Positions 20,707 through 31,436 of a DNA stretch of 64,000 bases are shown here, piece after piece. Origin of the DNA: Acanthosepion pharaonis. Taxonomy: Eukaryota; Mollusca; Cephalopoda; Sepiida; Sepiidae. The DNA lies in the NCBI GenBank assembly GCA_903632075.3, contig CAHIKZ030005407.1:1618501-1682500 (forward strand), in the 5' to 3' direction. A program made the position numbers and the translations under genes. The first letter of the stretch is position 1; each line of letters begins with the position of its first letter. The notes below the pieces were generated by a model. It was not told the DNA's origin. It worked only from the letters and a program-made list of their open reading frames with translations, and did no database searches.

Positions 20707-20882
20707 AATGATACGATAAAGAACAAGTAGGAAAACAGATCTTAATCTAACATGTTTCACTTTATTAAAGCTTCGTGAAACATGTTATATTAAGATCTGT
20801 TTTCCTATCTTGATCTCTGACGAAGTTTTAATAAAGTGAAAGATGTTAGATTAAGATCTATTTCCTACTTGTTCTTTATCCT

Positions 20883-20884
<2 letters not shown>
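20707..20884. repeat. Nested palindromic repeat
   Basis: The outer arms 20707-20771 and 20820-20884 are inverted ('gataaagaacaagtagg' against 'cctacttgttctttatc'). Inside the left half a second palindrome has 32-nt arms: 'aggaaaacagatcttaatct' against 'agatctgttttcct'. The element thus has an A / A' / A' arrangement. At 20817-20842 it reads CTGACGA, a hairpin and GAAA, another hammerhead-like module. Confidence 0.75.

Positions 20885-20885
<1 letters not shown>

Positions 20886-20943
<58 letters not shown>
20886..20943. repeat. (TA)n microsatellite
   Basis: About 29 TA units. Confidence 0.97.
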
Positions 20944-20945
<2 letters not shown>

Positions 20946-21265
20946 GTAGCAAACCCTCTTTTATACAAGTTTCGTTAAAACGACTGACAAATTGTCCAAC
21001 TGTTGTGCATGCTCGAGCGCTTTCGGCTATATTTTTAGCCATTGCCAAGGAAGATTTTATTTTTTACTTTTAACTGAATGTATAGAATTTTCATTTATGT
21101 AGCTAGAGTTATGAATTCATAAATAATATTGGTTCCCTGTAATGTCGTTATGCAGGTGAGTTATTGTTGTTGATAAGGTTAGCAGTTTTTAATTTTTATA
21201 GTAGATAATAACTTTAATTTTCTTGTTTTTGTCGATTGGAGTTATATATTTATTTTATAAACTCT
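20944..21265 (-). pseudogene. Penelope-like element 3' end relic
   Basis: On the minus strand 21100-21265 matches 4500-4680 of the plus-strand PLE fragment ('aaactgctaaccttatcaac', 'gacattacagggaaccaa'). 20985-21062 matches its 3' UTR with the GGCTA/TAGCC hairpin and GAAAGCGCTCGAG. The GIY-YIG coding part is missing between them. Confidence 0.6.
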
Positions 21266-21269
21266 CTCT

Positions 21270-22320
21270 CTCTCTTTTAAATAATTTCTAAGAGACATCC
21301 TGCTTATAGTTATCATGCATTTGATTTTTATAGAAAATGTTAATGCTATTGTTTTCATCTGTATGTTCAGTGTTGCTATTGATTACCATAGAAAGAAAAA
21401 GTATAATTTGGTGATCTATGAGATAATTCGGAAAATCGTTATTTACTATGTATAGGTGTATTTAGGCTGAATTTATACAAGTAGATTGTTAATGAATTTC
21501 TTTTTTTTTTACTTTTATATTACGAACTATTTTTTTGGATTTCGATAAAATTTTAAATATAAATTGTCTAATGGTTGAGTACTTTTTGCTTTTAACAACT
21601 ATTATCAAAGAGGTTTTGTTTCTGTGCTATGATAGTTTCATCGCTTTTCACATATTGTTTCTTCGTTGTTTTTTATTTATGAAATATATTTAGCATGTCT
21701 GTTCCTAAATTTCATGACGTTTTATTGATATCAGGTGGTTTATATTTTATGCTTAATGCTAATAGTATTTGTAATCGTTTTTACTGTTATGTCGCATGTG
21801 ATATTGATAAGAATTTCTGCTTTGTCGTTGCATTGGCTGGTAATATACACTTTACTTAAACTATTATCAGGTAAATGGCACGTTAATCAGTGCGATGATA
21901 TAACAGTTGTGTAACCATATAACCTACATAAAATCATGTTGGAATGACGAAAATCATAAATGGGACACAAAGGGAGTTGGATGGATTCGACTATGAAAAA
22001 AAAAAGAATAAAAATGAGGCTACCTGCTTATTTTCAATCATTCATGTTCGAAAAAGTAAAAAGTACTGCTCATTGAAAAAAGCTTATTACCTCTCGGAAG
22101 AATTTACTTGAAATGAATATCATTTTTTAACAGTGGAAATGCATGATGTATTCATATATAACAATTATTGTTGTGGCATTGTCAATCATTATTAATTTTG
22201 GTGGAGTCCTTCATCTTACTCTGTTATGTTACATTTTACACCATATCTAGAACTATTATTTTACGGTCATTATTTAGAAAAAAAGAAAAGAAAAAGAAAG
22301 CGGCGTTGATAGGAAATGAG
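21270..22320. other. No feature seen
   Basis: T-rich sequence without recognised content. Confidence 0.4.
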
Positions 22321-22327
22321 GAATAAG

Positions 22328-22405
22328 TCTCCGGTGCAGAACCGGAGGCTATATCCTTGTTAGGCTGTTTCCGAATCAGAGCTTTTGTCGATTGGGCTAC
22401 AGCGA
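22328..22405 (-). pseudogene. tRNA-like sequence (pseudo-tRNA or SINE head)
   Basis: On the minus strand a good A-box 'gtagcccaatcgac' is followed by 'gctctgattcgg'. A T-arm-like hairpin 'ctccggttctgcaccggag' comes next. The spacing between A- and B-boxes is long, the B-box is imperfect and no acceptor stem pairs, so a functional tRNA is unlikely. Confidence 0.45.
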
Positions 22406-22409
22406 CTTT

Positions 22410-22780
22410 ATCAGTAGGCATCACCCAAATAAAGCATATCTCTAAATTCTTCACATATCCAATTGCTACTATGTTCCTATATTTATTTAAATAACGTTAC
22501 GTGTTGCTACTGTGATTTCCACAGCAAGCGGGTTTTGACGGAATGGATTTGCTAGACATACGCCCAATTTATGTTTAAGGTATATATTTTAATAATAGTA
22601 TATGAGTAATGGGTAAGGGCTGTTTCAATTCAAGGAAAATATATTAGTCAATAGTATAGGGTTGTTTACTTCTTTGAGGACATTTGCATGAATTTAGCAA
22701 AAGAAGCATAACGTGTGAAAGAAGAGATTTATTTGAGAAAAAATGACATAAATTGACGCATTTATTTAATTAATCTGGTG
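22410..22780. other. No feature seen
   Basis: AT-rich sequence. Confidence 0.4.
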
Positions 22781-22789
22781 TTAGCATTG

Positions 22790-23300
22790 ATGACTACTTT
22801 AATATGAGCTTTGAAACGTTAACTTGCCCGAATCAGATGACTTTTATGTATTTTGGACATTGTGCTAGTTATCGCAGACTTCAGAGAATTTATAGAGTTA
22901 TAGGGGCTTTGACTACGCCCCATACGTAGTAGTCTAGCGGATTCAGGTCTGGAGAGCTAGTAGGCTTTATATCTGGGATGACGTGATCGAGGAGATTGTA
23001 ACTCATCTACTATTGGGTGGTCTTGGCCTGATGAGAAGGCGCAGAGTTGTTGGTAGGTTTACGGTCTTCCTTTGCTCACGCACTCTATCCAAGGTTTCAA
23101 AATTCTCTCCAACACCCCTTATCGTCATCAGTATTGACCCTTAAGCTCTGGGGAAGGAAGAGTGGAGGTATCATATCCCTCTCCATGATGCTCTCGACTC
23201 ACGGAACTGTCACAGGTGCCGGAGATTTTATGTTTATGGCCGTTGGAACGTCCTTAAAGTTCTGCATAACCAGTTGTCATTCCTTGGGTTGATCTTTTTG
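22790..23300 (-). pseudogene. mariner/IS630-type transposase relic
   Basis: The minus strand carries the C-terminal catalytic half of a Tc1/mariner-superfamily transposase. From 23280 leftwards: MQNFKDVP, LPQSLRVNTDD (the 'xxGLRVNxD' block), NSAPSHQAKTTQ (the second catalytic Asp region, here NS instead of QDxAP/HDNA), and then SPDLNPLDYYVWGVV (22900-22950), the hallmark preceding the third catalytic residue. Stops interrupt every frame. No terminal inverted repeats were identified. Confidence 0.8.
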
Positions 23301-23339
23301 TTCTGATCATTTTCTTTTCTTATCAAAGAACCAAATTAT

Positions 23340-23778
23340 TCCAGGATTTTGATGTTTCAACTTGCACAACATCGCTTTGAGCAGATTAGACTGTTAGCTT
23401 TGATCTTTGCAGTCATGAACTGGCCTTTCCACCTTTTGTTAGCTCTCAGACTGCATGAATTTAAGCGTGCTACTAGGTTGGCATCTCAGTCCCACCCTTT
23501 CATTGTCGAAACGGTTAAAAGTAGCCATCTCTTCTACTCCAATAGCTTCATGTCTCGCACCTCCCGTCCATGAAATTCCCTTCCTATTACTTGTTTCCCT
23601 GATAGCTATAATCTCAAACTATTCAAATGTAATGTCAATCGACATCTCCAGATGCCCTGAACTATTCCCTTCATCCTTTCCTCCATCACGCCTCTTTACT
23701 CTCGCTCCCACCCTGTAACCCCTTGCGTACTAGTGGCATCCTGCCTTGCTTGGGGTGAAATGCTTAAAAAAAAAAAAA
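23340..23778 (+). pseudogene. LINE 3' end
   Basis: Plus-strand tail blocks: HEFKRATRLASQSHPF (23450-23505), then SCLAPPVHEIPF / 'tctcgcacctcccgtcca' equivalent to the FxxRTSxLWNSLP block. The 3' UTR ends 'cttgcttggggtgaaatgct' plus poly-A (23765-23779). It is nearly the same extent as 10480-10872. The frame is broken after the tail block. Confidence 0.75.
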
Positions 23779-23879
23779 ACATAAGCCTAAAATTATCCAA
23801 TCATTTGTGAATATCTACGTTGATAATACAATGGTATATGTTTGGTTTGGATTTGTTTGGATTGCTTTGTTTTGTTTTA

Positions 23880-24400
23880 CGGCATATCAATCTCAATGGG
23901 TTATTTAATGCCGACAATATGTTTATTGCTGGTAATATTTTTTTCCAAAAAGTATTTCTGGTAATATTTTTCCTAAAAATGTATTACTGGTAATATTTCT
24001 TTTCTCAAAAATGTATTGCTGGCAATATTTTTTCCAAAAAAAGTATTGCCGACAATAATGTATTGCTGGTAATAACTTTTTTCTTCGAAAATTTATTGCT
24101 GGTAATAATTTTTTTACAAAAATGTATTGCTGGTATTAAACTTTTTTCTTTTTTTCTTTTTCCTCTTTTTTCTACACATTTTGACCCCAGGTTGAGGGTT
24201 AACTATTTGCCCATAAATTTAACTCTAACAGGTGCGACCACCCTGGGTAAGGGTGGACCTGGGAACACCAGCAATTAAGAAGTGGCTCCACGCTCCTCAA
24301 AACTTCCTGATCAGAGTTGGATGTAGTTTATCGTCTTACCCGGGATACGAATGTAGTTTATCGCCATATACAGGACGAATGGTATATGTGTGCATCTCCA
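23880..24400 (-). repeat. Composite repeat with internal minisatellite, copy 2
   Basis: Minus-strand counterpart of 18655-19018. Minisatellite units of 'tgtattgctggtaatatt' (about seven) span 23905-24140. The unique part at 24170-24370 contains 'gaccaccctgggtaagggtg' and a short internal duplication of 'gtagtttatcg' (24327 and 24353). The left edge 'caatgggttatttaatgcc' resembles the 5S-SINE tail. Confidence 0.75.
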
Positions 24401-24509
24401 AAACACGAGATGACCAGAAATTGACAGCTAATTTCTCCACCGATACAGCCCTTTCATTTCAGTCTGGTTGGTTGCATTCAGTGCCTCAAAAACCAAATTA
24501 ATTACATTC

Positions 24510-24850
24510 CATCATTGCCGATCGAACCCTGAACAACCACCAGCCACGATGAATTGATGTTCCCTCAGGGAGGTCCCGTGCATTGAGTGACTATTGGGCC
24601 TCAAGCTCAACTCAGATCTAGAGTGGAACTCGTACATACGATCCATCGGTAAAGATGCTTGGGAAATGGTCAGTTCCCTGTACCGCTCCAGTAAGTACCT
24701 GACTCCTCGTACTATCCTCTACTTATAAATGGAAAACTGCTGTCATATTTTGACAGGAACTGCCCAGTCCCCAATTTCCAGTCTCGACAGAGAGTCCAAA
24801 CGCGTCTCCGCTTCATTGTGGGTGACAAATTATTTTCCACTACACGTACT
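24510..24850 (+). pseudogene. jockey/CR1-like LINE RT C-terminal fragment
   Basis: Broken plus-strand frames: LGLKLNSDLEWNSYIRSIGK, DAWEMVSSLYRSSKYLTP, RTILYL, then SLDRESKRVSASL. This is the thumb/post-RT region of the same family as 48295-48960 (minus). A stop follows ILYL. Confidence 0.75.
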
Positions 24851-25478
24851 CGATTTAGTTATGTACAACATCTGAGTTGCAGATAAAATGTTTTTTTGTT
24901 GGTCTCGTTCATCGTCTGTTTGCACATAATGCAACATTCTTACCTAATCGAATAATTTCGAGTACGTACGTGGATGGCATTAGAATCCTGCTTCAGTTTT
25001 TTGTGTTGAGCTGGGACTCCCGTTTGTACAAACCAGCAGTAGTCATCCACCATGATCATTATACCTTGATTTCGTTTTAGATATGTCTCGGTTAGATGCC
25101 TTATTTACGGAAGTGCTTATATTTTAGGGAATTTTCTGAACCCCGAGCTCATCAAGACAATCTCATTTATGAATTTCGCGCTTTTTAATCCTTCAAATAA
25201 TTTTCGACACCACTTTTATTAAGCCATTCTGTGTATTGCATTGTGAGAAAAAAAATGAGCCCCCTATTATTAAGAGCCTGCCCTTGTATTAGGTACCTAA
25301 GTATACTTGATTTAGTCGAAATCACACGATTTTACCTCAGTAACAAAAGCTTTGTTGTTCAATGTTATATCCACTAGGGTTATGACGTTTTGTAAAATAA
25401 CTGATTTCCTGTATCATAATTCTTTGAACTTTTGGTAAAAAATAATGAAGAAGGCCTCGGGACGTTCTAGAACACTTT
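24850..25478. other. No feature seen
   Basis: Unassigned sequence, possibly 3' flank of the LINE fragment. Confidence 0.4.
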
Positions 25479-25479
25479 A

Positions 25480-25565
25480 ATTTAACCTCTTCAAGTCAAG
25501 GGTTAATCGTTATCTATCTTCATACTCATAATCTCCGATTCCTACCACCTTCTGTTGTTCAGTTT
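25480..25565 (+). repeat. LINE 3' end scrap
   Basis: 'ttaacctcttcaagtcaagg' and 'ttaatcgttatctatc' match the tail of 26395-26715. Confidence 0.6.
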
Positions 25566-25631
25566 ATTAAAAAAAAAAATGTTACCTCCAACATGAAACT
25601 TCGAAAATCGTACATAAGGATAGTAGTACTA

Positions 25632-25735
25632 TAACTTTCTAGAGCCTTCTAGAACTTTCTAGAGCCTTCTAGAACTTTCTAGAGCCTTCTAGAACTTTCT
25701 GGAGCCGTCAAGAACTTCATGAAACCTTATAGAAT
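25632..25735. repeat. Tandem repeat, 20-bp unit
   Basis: About four to five copies of 'agaactttctagagccttct', perfect for the first three and then diverging. Confidence 0.9.
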
Positions 25736-25741
25736 TTGTTT

Positions 25742-25990
25742 TTTGTTTATTTGTAAGTTTGTATGTTGTTACAGCTAGAAATTGTTAAAAATACATAAGT
25801 ACTATCCAATTGCATCATTAGCAAATTGAAAAATTAAGCTTCTGCAAGTATGCAAATTATGTTTATTTGTAAGGTTGTATGTTATGATATAGCTATAAAC
25901 TGTTAAAGGCGTTAAAAAATAAACAAGTACTATCTGATTACATTACTAACAAAAAAAAAAAAAAAAAATAAATAAAATAATGCTTCTGAG
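25742..25990 (+). repeat. Two ~115-bp direct repeats with A-rich end
   Basis: The 'gtttatttgtaag(t/g)ttgt' block starts both copies (25745 and 25861). Both end with 'gtactatc' and a 'cttctg' block. The second has a 19-A run. Confidence 0.65.
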
Positions 25991-26256
25991 ATATTTTGAT
26001 TTTTTTTTACACTTATTGCGTAGATGGTAAAATTGAATTTTCGATTTGAGGGTGATTTTTTCAAGAACTAAAATAAATTAATGCCTTTTTCATTACTCTC
26101 GAAGAAAAGTTCCTCGATTTATGACAATGTCATAACCCTAATATACACAGTGCAGATGATTGGTATGTTGCATAACATTAATGTAAAAACTCACAGAATT
26201 ACAATATGGAGTAGAGAAACCTCGATCGATATTTGAAAAAAAAAAAGTGTGAAAGT

Positions 26257-26257
<1 letters not shown>

Positions 26258-26313
<56 letters not shown>
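26258..26313. repeat. (GATA)n microsatellite
   Basis: About 14 GATA units. Confidence 0.97.
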
Positions 26314-26314
<1 letters not shown>

Positions 26315-26394
26315 ATAAATAATATCCAATCAAGGAAGACAGAAAACAAATATAAAAAAAGGTGTAGAAAGAATTAAAAAAAAATGAATCAGTC

Positions 26395-26715
26395 AAACTG
26401 CAGTGTCATCAGTTCGGACCTTTACTGCTAGGTCACGTCATGCTACTTCCACAAAGTCGAATCACTCTTATTTCCTAAGTTTTTCCAAAATGTAATAAGG
26501 AAGTTTAACTCAGACTGTGTTTTTCCCCCAAGTACAACTTTCTGGAATATATGCCCGCATGAGTGCTTCTCTGAACACTTTAATTTTAACCTCTTCAAGT
26601 CAAGGATCAATCGTTATCTATTCCCATACTCATAATCTCCGCTTCCTACCATCTTCTTATACATTCCTATCTCACACTCCTTTCACCATTGACTGTGAAC
26701 CTCTGCCTTGAGCAG
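26395..26715 (+). pseudogene. jockey/CR1-like LINE 3' end
   Basis: Plus-strand blocks: 'ttactgctaggtcacgtcat' (LTAKxRHATS region), 'aagtcgaatcactctta', 'ttaacctcttcaagtcaagg', 'tcaatcgttatctattc'. The terminal ACTCTG-type 3' UTR is present. It lacks the RT domain. Confidence 0.65.
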
Positions 26716-26734
26716 CTCTCGAGCATTCTAGTGT

Positions 26735-26950
26735 GTGAAATTTAGTGTAAAAATAAATAAAAAAAGGAAGAGAAATCAAGAAAAAAAGAAATATCACGAG
26801 AAAAGTGTGAAAGTAAAAGAAAGAGAAAAGAAAGAAGAGGGTGGGATCAAAGGAAGAAAAAGTGAAATAAAGAAAGAAAAAAGAAAGAGAAAGAATGAAA
26901 GAGAGAGAGAGAAAGGAAGAGAAAGAAAGAAAGGGAGAGCGAGAAAAAAG

Positions 26951-26981
<31 letters not shown>

Positions 26982-27108
26982 AAAAGAGAGCGAGAGAGTG
27001 AGAGAGAGAAAGAAAGAGGGAGAAAAAAGAAAGATAGAGAAAGAAAGGAAGAGAGAGAAAGGGAGAGCGAGAAAGAAAGAAAAGGAGAACGAGAAAGAGA
27101 GATAAATG

Positions 27109-27152
<44 letters not shown>

Positions 27153-27155
27153 AAC
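26735..27155. repeat. Long GAAA/GA purine tract
   Basis: More than 400 bp of almost pure purine on the plus strand. Long frames on both strands (Lys/Glu/Arg-rich or Ser/Leu/Phe-rich) come only from this bias. Confidence 0.9.
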
Positions 27156-27359
27156 GAAACGAAAGAGATTGTCAGAAAAAACAAAAAAAATGAAACGAAA
27201 CGAAAGTAAGACGATGAGCAGCCAAGCGCTGAAATCAAGTGAAAATCTAGAAAGCGGCACCTGAACAACAACAACAACAATAACAACTTAAGTAAGAAGA
27301 CTGATCGACTCACCGACGGGCCAATCAGTCTGTTGAACTGTTAGTCTATCGTATATAAA

Positions 27360-27560
27360 AATAAAGAACGGGCGGGGTACACTTAGGTTAAGAGCCAGGC
27401 TTGGATAAAGATAGCGCCGATGCAGAAGAATGCATTTCGACACTCATCTCCACTTATTCATTGACCCTTCTGGGTGTGTACCCTCACGTGACAGATCACG
27501 TGAGCGCGCGTGAAATTACGCTCGCTTTCATACATCCTACGTAGGTACCGGTCGGGTGAT
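27360..27560. other. GC-richer segment with paired TCACGTGA sites
   Basis: TCACGTGA occurs twice within 20 bp (27484-27491 and 27496-27503), followed by 'gcgcgcgtg'. Such palindromic E-box sites bind bHLH-type factors. No promoter or gene is otherwise evident. Confidence 0.3.
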
Positions 27561-27698
27561 GAGAAGCCATAAAACTTCGGGTGGAGTTATTTTTTTTTCT
27601 TCTGTTTCTAAAGGGTGGGGAAAATAGATGTGCGGGCGCCACACGGATAACTGACATAGTTTACATACAAGATTCTGTTTTGATATACACAGATTTGC

Positions 27699-27701
<3 letters not shown>

Positions 27702-27760
<59 letters not shown>
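27702..27760. repeat. (TA)n microsatellite
   Basis: TA units with one 'cat' interruption. Confidence 0.95.
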
Positions 27761-27892
27761 GTCTCCGCCTAATACACACAGACATTTAATTTTAACCCAG
27801 GTGATCTAATCTATAGTTGATTATAAATATATTACTGTTCCAATTTGATATACGGATCACACCCGACTTTTTTTTTGTTTTTTAATAAATAA

Positions 27893-27894
<2 letters not shown>

Positions 27895-27957
<63 letters not shown>
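27895..27957. repeat. (CT)n/(TA)n microsatellite
   Basis: CT units, then TA units, abutting the mariner relic. Confidence 0.95.
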
Positions 27958-27960
<3 letters not shown>

Positions 27961-28705
27961 AATAATAACAGAACGTCCCGGTTAAGTTGCAAAAATTTCT
28001 CCCAGTTCTGCAAAGAGACGTGAGGCCTGGCGTTGTTGTAAAGTATGACGTCACCCTTCCAATGGACCATTGCCCAACGTTCTTCATCGATTGTGATCTT
28101 TAATCGATCCGATTGGGAAGAGTACTTGTCTGATTCCAATGTGTCTTATTTTGTGGGAGTAGCTCTTAATATACAATGTCCTTTCTTTCCCACCAAGATA
28201 TACAGCATAGGATGAAAACCAGCTTTTGGATTGGTTAACATAGCTCGTTTCGTTTTCCCTTGGACATCTTCCGCTTCACGTTACTGTAAATAATGTATTT
28301 TTCACCACTTGTGGTCATAAAAAATGTGTTGTTTTCGTTGCGTTTGAGCAGAGAATCACAAAACGAAAAGTGCTGAGTTAAATTTTCTCCATAAACTCGT
28401 GAAGCACCCAAGCATCGTAGCGATTCCAGTATACGAGTGTTTCAGAATGACTTATAATGCTCGTATGAGATATATAGAGTATCACTGCGATGTTCCGTGC
28501 TGATAAACATCGGCCATTTTTGTCAGCGTTTCGATTTGGCCATTATAAAGAACTGCAGGTCTGTCGGAACGTTCCTTGTCTTCGATATCAAAATTGTTAC
28601 TTAAAATTGTGGACCACTTATTCTTTGCTACAGCACCACATCTTTTTTTTTGCTCTTTTACAAATGACAAAAATGCATTCCCTTTTCCTTTATTTTCATT
28701 TTTAA
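27958..28705 (-). pseudogene. mariner transposase relic
   Basis: Read on the minus strand from 28705. It starts with VVAKNKWSTIL, NNFDIEDKERSDRPA and IETL, which is the helix-turn-helix region of mariner-like transposases. Next are a YxExLRCLGASRVYGENLTQ-like block (28370-28460), FCDSLLKRNEN, FFMTTSGEKYIIYSN (28280-28320) and TIDEERWAMVHW. Last is LYNNARPHVSLQNW (27990-28040). Mariners have a D,D34D triad and the last block normally reads HDNARPH. Here the catalytic Asp is Asn. Stops and frameshifts occur throughout, and no inverted repeats are found because a (TA)n tract replaces one end. Confidence 0.85.
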
Positions 28706-28734
28706 TATAAGAATACTTAAAATTCGCAATACCC

Positions 28735-29935
28735 ACGCTGAATCGTATAGAAAGGCGCGTTGCTAAAACACATTCCCGATTAGGCATCCACGCGGATGAC
28801 ACCACAATTTACTCCTGCCTCAAAAACAAATCTAGTGTCGCTGACAAAACTAACCTGGCCGTGCGTCTCGAAAAGGATCTCCAATCGGTTGTGTACTGGG
28901 GCAGGAATTATTGGCTGGTCAACTTTAATGCCCCCAAAACAAAACTGCTCTCTATTAATCATCACAGAGATCCTTCCCTGCCCTCCATTAGAATGTCTGA
29001 CGCTCAACTTCTCGAGAGCACCTCTCTGCGGCTGCTCGGTTTCACGTTGACTGCTGACCTGAGATGGAACAATTACATTGAGTCAAAATTCATATTAAAT
29101 AAATCGTGTTTCGGCAGAAATCGGACCCGCATTCTTATTTTTGCCGCTAGACCCCTCTAGCTGAGCGTGCGGTGACTGTTTCAGCTACTGGAGTTCTTAA
29201 AGCAACGTATGGTTTAATTGCCCTTTGTTATATTAAAAAAACATTGTGGGATAGGAAAAAATCAATTAATGGCTTGAAATGATAAAAAAAGCTTGAATTG
29301 CTTAAATTACATGAATGATGAACGGACATCTGAAATTCTTATGTACAGCCAACTACATGATAGTCCTCAGAGAAGTAAGCTTAATTTATGTGGCACTGCT
29401 GTCATATATGGGGGTAAGGGCCGCCTATTCTTCACTTTCCACTCTCGATAGAGCCCGAAAGCGTCTCCGCTTCCTCGTAGGCGATGGATTATTCCCACTC
29501 TGAAACCCCTCTCTTAAAGACGAGACGTTGCAAGTCTCTCACTGCTCTATTGCTATTTCCTTGGTGAGAGTTCAGATGAACTATAATCCTTAGTTCCACC
29601 AGTCCTCAACTTCACGGCTAAGACCCGCCATGCTACGTACATTGTAGCGAACCACCCTCATTCCCTTCAAATACCCCCCCCGATGAAATGTAAGTTTCAC
29701 TCAAGCAGCTTCTTCTCACGGACCTCTGACTCATGGAACCGACTCCCAAGAGTTTGCTGATCCGATTATTACAATCTTAACCTGTTCAAGTCTAGAGTTA
29801 ACCGCTATCTTCCACACACATCCGCATAAGCTGTAACTCTTACTCTGTAACATTCTACATCGAGTGGCTCCAGAGCCTTGTACAGGGTGAGCACCACTGA
29901 GTAATTACAACTCTTCTTATTTGACTCCAAATACT
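28735..29935 (+). pseudogene. jockey/CR1-like LINE, RT C-terminus to 3' end
   Basis: From motif C onward: LGIHADDTTIYSCLKNKSS (HADD for YADD, 28770-28830), VRLEKDLQSVVYWGRNYWLV, NFNAPKTKLLSINHHRDP and LLESTSLRLLGFTLTADLRW (to 29070). Unrelated sequence at about 29095-29385 interrupts it. It then resumes with SSLSTLDRARKRLRFLVGDG (29435-29495), 'aagagtttgctgatccgatt', 'aacctgttcaagtctagagt' and the 3' UTR 'gagtggctccagagccttgt'. It is the longest LINE copy here but is disabled by the insertion, stops and the motif C change. Confidence 0.8.
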
Positions 29936-30019
29936 GAATCACCTGCCGGACCCATATTCGCCAGCTTGACGTCTCCCCAAAACTGTGCTTTCGTCCAATC
30001 TGTGGCTATAATTTTGTAA

Positions 30020-30412
30020 ATTCGAAATTGGAAGCATAAAGACATTTTTAATGCAATCATAACTGGGCTGGTCATGTTGTGTGCAATTCTCGTGTACTGC
30101 TAATTAGATGACGCTTCTGGGAAAGTGAAAAAAAAAACCGTTGAAGATCAAGGATAAACTTAAGTAAAACCTAAATTCCATTGACATCCCTTTGAGAAAG
30201 TGACTTCTGATCGTGCAAAGTGGAAGAGTATATGCATAAAAGGTATTACGGATTTTAAGAAGTCGGTCGTTGAATATCTACGTGTTACAAGGCAGAACAC
30301 TAAACACCGTCCTGTTATTCCTCCAACCTTCACAAGAAGTATTGTTCTTTGTCCTATATGTAGAATGCTGTGTGGGTCTCGAACTGGCTTTAAAAATCAT
30401 CGAAGGTAGGAA
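30020..30412 (+). pseudogene. LINE C-terminal end with CCHH zinc finger
   Basis: Broken frames: KLRWxGHVVCNSRVL (30060-30105), LLIRRFWESEK, then the open frame 30200-30409, SDRAKWKSICIKGITDF, followed by LCPICRMLCGSRTGFKNH (Cys-X2-Cys-X12-His type knuckle) and a stop. This is the standard ending of one clade of endonuclease/RT LINE proteins. The lineage differs from the 12840-17640 copies. Only the last ~130 residues are represented. Confidence 0.7.
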
Positions 30413-30461
30413 TCGGTGTTGACTTTAATATTCACTTATATATATATATATATATATATAT
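30412..30461 (+). repeat. Hammerhead-foldback 3' arm fragment and (TA)n
   Basis: 'tcggtgttgactttaatatt' matches 32192-32210 of copy H2, then (TA)n from 30438. Confidence 0.6.
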
Positions 30462-30488
30462 AAATCCCGAGAGTTCAATATTTTTCAG

Positions 30489-30650
30489 TGATTCTTACAA
30501 CAAATGGTATCAAGATGGCTAAACGTCTTATGTGAAAACCTGGAAAAGAAGAAACTCAATTAGTTTATTTTTTTTTTTTAGCTGTGAAACATTTTGTGGG
30601 ATGGACGATTATGCTGTAAGACGATTTGGACAATTTTGCTGTTACACCCG

Positions 30651-30655
<5 letters not shown>
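30489..30655. mobile_element. TIR transposon, right-end fragment (copy of 56235-56832)
   Basis: 'atcaagatggctaaacgtct', 'gaaactcaattagttta', 'gaaacattttgtgggatgga' and the terminal 'ggacaattttgctgttac' match 56670-56825. The left part is missing. Confidence 0.7.

Positions 30656-30706
<51 letters not shown>
30655..30706. repeat. (TA)n microsatellite
   Basis: About 26 TA units between a TIR element end and a SINE end. Confidence 0.97.
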
Positions 30707-30710
<4 letters not shown>

Positions 30711-30989
30711 GACTCTCCCGTCGAGATTCGACGTATGAGGGTCAAACAGATCAGTTTCAGGAAACCGACAGCCCGACACTGTCACATGAGATTTGATTAT
30801 TGTGGTGAAGGCCTCATGCAGGACCATCCACACTTTTTGAAGGGACGAATACAGAGACCTGGTGCACTGAGTGCCACAAGGTTCCTAAACGACCCTCCGC
30901 AGGTTTTGAATTCAGAATTGTTCTTCTCCTAGACCAGTTGCCATCCAAGGCTATAGAACCCAGTTTGTCCTGCTATTTTACCCATAGCT

Positions 30990-30991
<2 letters not shown>
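30707..30991 (-). repeat. SINE-A copy
   Basis: Minus-strand SINE-A. 'tcgacgtatgagggtcaaac', 'tgtggtgaaggcctcatgca', 'gaccatccacactttttgaa', 'cagagacctggtgcactg', 'aggttttgaattcagaattg', 'ccaaggctatagaaccc' run left to right. The tRNA head is replaced by (TA)n at 30992. (TA)n also adjoins the 3' end. Confidence 0.8.

Positions 30992-31042
<51 letters not shown>
30992..31042. repeat. (TA)n microsatellite
   Basis: About 25 TA units. Confidence 0.97.
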
Positions 31043-31048
<6 letters not shown>

Positions 31049-31436
31049 CAGAACAAGTAATAATTAATTAACAATGGAATCAGTTATCAAACTTATACAT
31101 TGAGAAACATTTGCAACGAATGCTAAAACTTGCTGCAGTAATCAAAGCTAAACGAGGATATTTTGACGAAAGCAAAATTTAATCATGAAATGCTTTTTTT
31201 TTCTTTTTGTCATAAAATTTCTAATAAAAAAAATCATGTCCCACTTTTTTAACAGTGTGTAATAGATTATTCTTATTTAAAATACAAAACAACTAATTTT
31301 GAGGTCAATTTAAAAAAATTACCAAGGTGCCTTCAATCTTTTGAACTGTAGTGTAATCCGATGTGCTTAACCGACTTTGCCGATCATGCAAGTTCTGAAC
31401 AGCGCCTTTAATCAAAAATTTCTCATCTCGAAAGTA

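Noticed and set aside
22328..22405. Functional tRNA gene on the minus strand
   Set aside because: No acceptor stem, abnormal spacing between A- and B-boxes and an imperfect B-box.
25632..25735. CRISPR-like array (repeats of 20 bp)
   Set aside because: Units are contiguous without spacers, and the genome is clearly animal.
26672..27313. 213-residue Ser/Leu/Phe-rich frame on the minus strand, signal-peptide-like
   Set aside because: It is a translation of the GAAA purine tract. All three frames are open for the same reason and no domain is present.
28482..28805. Zinc-finger or novel protein from the 107-residue minus frame
   Set aside because: The downstream part matches the mariner transposase N-terminus, and the upstream part is read through the adjoining LINE.
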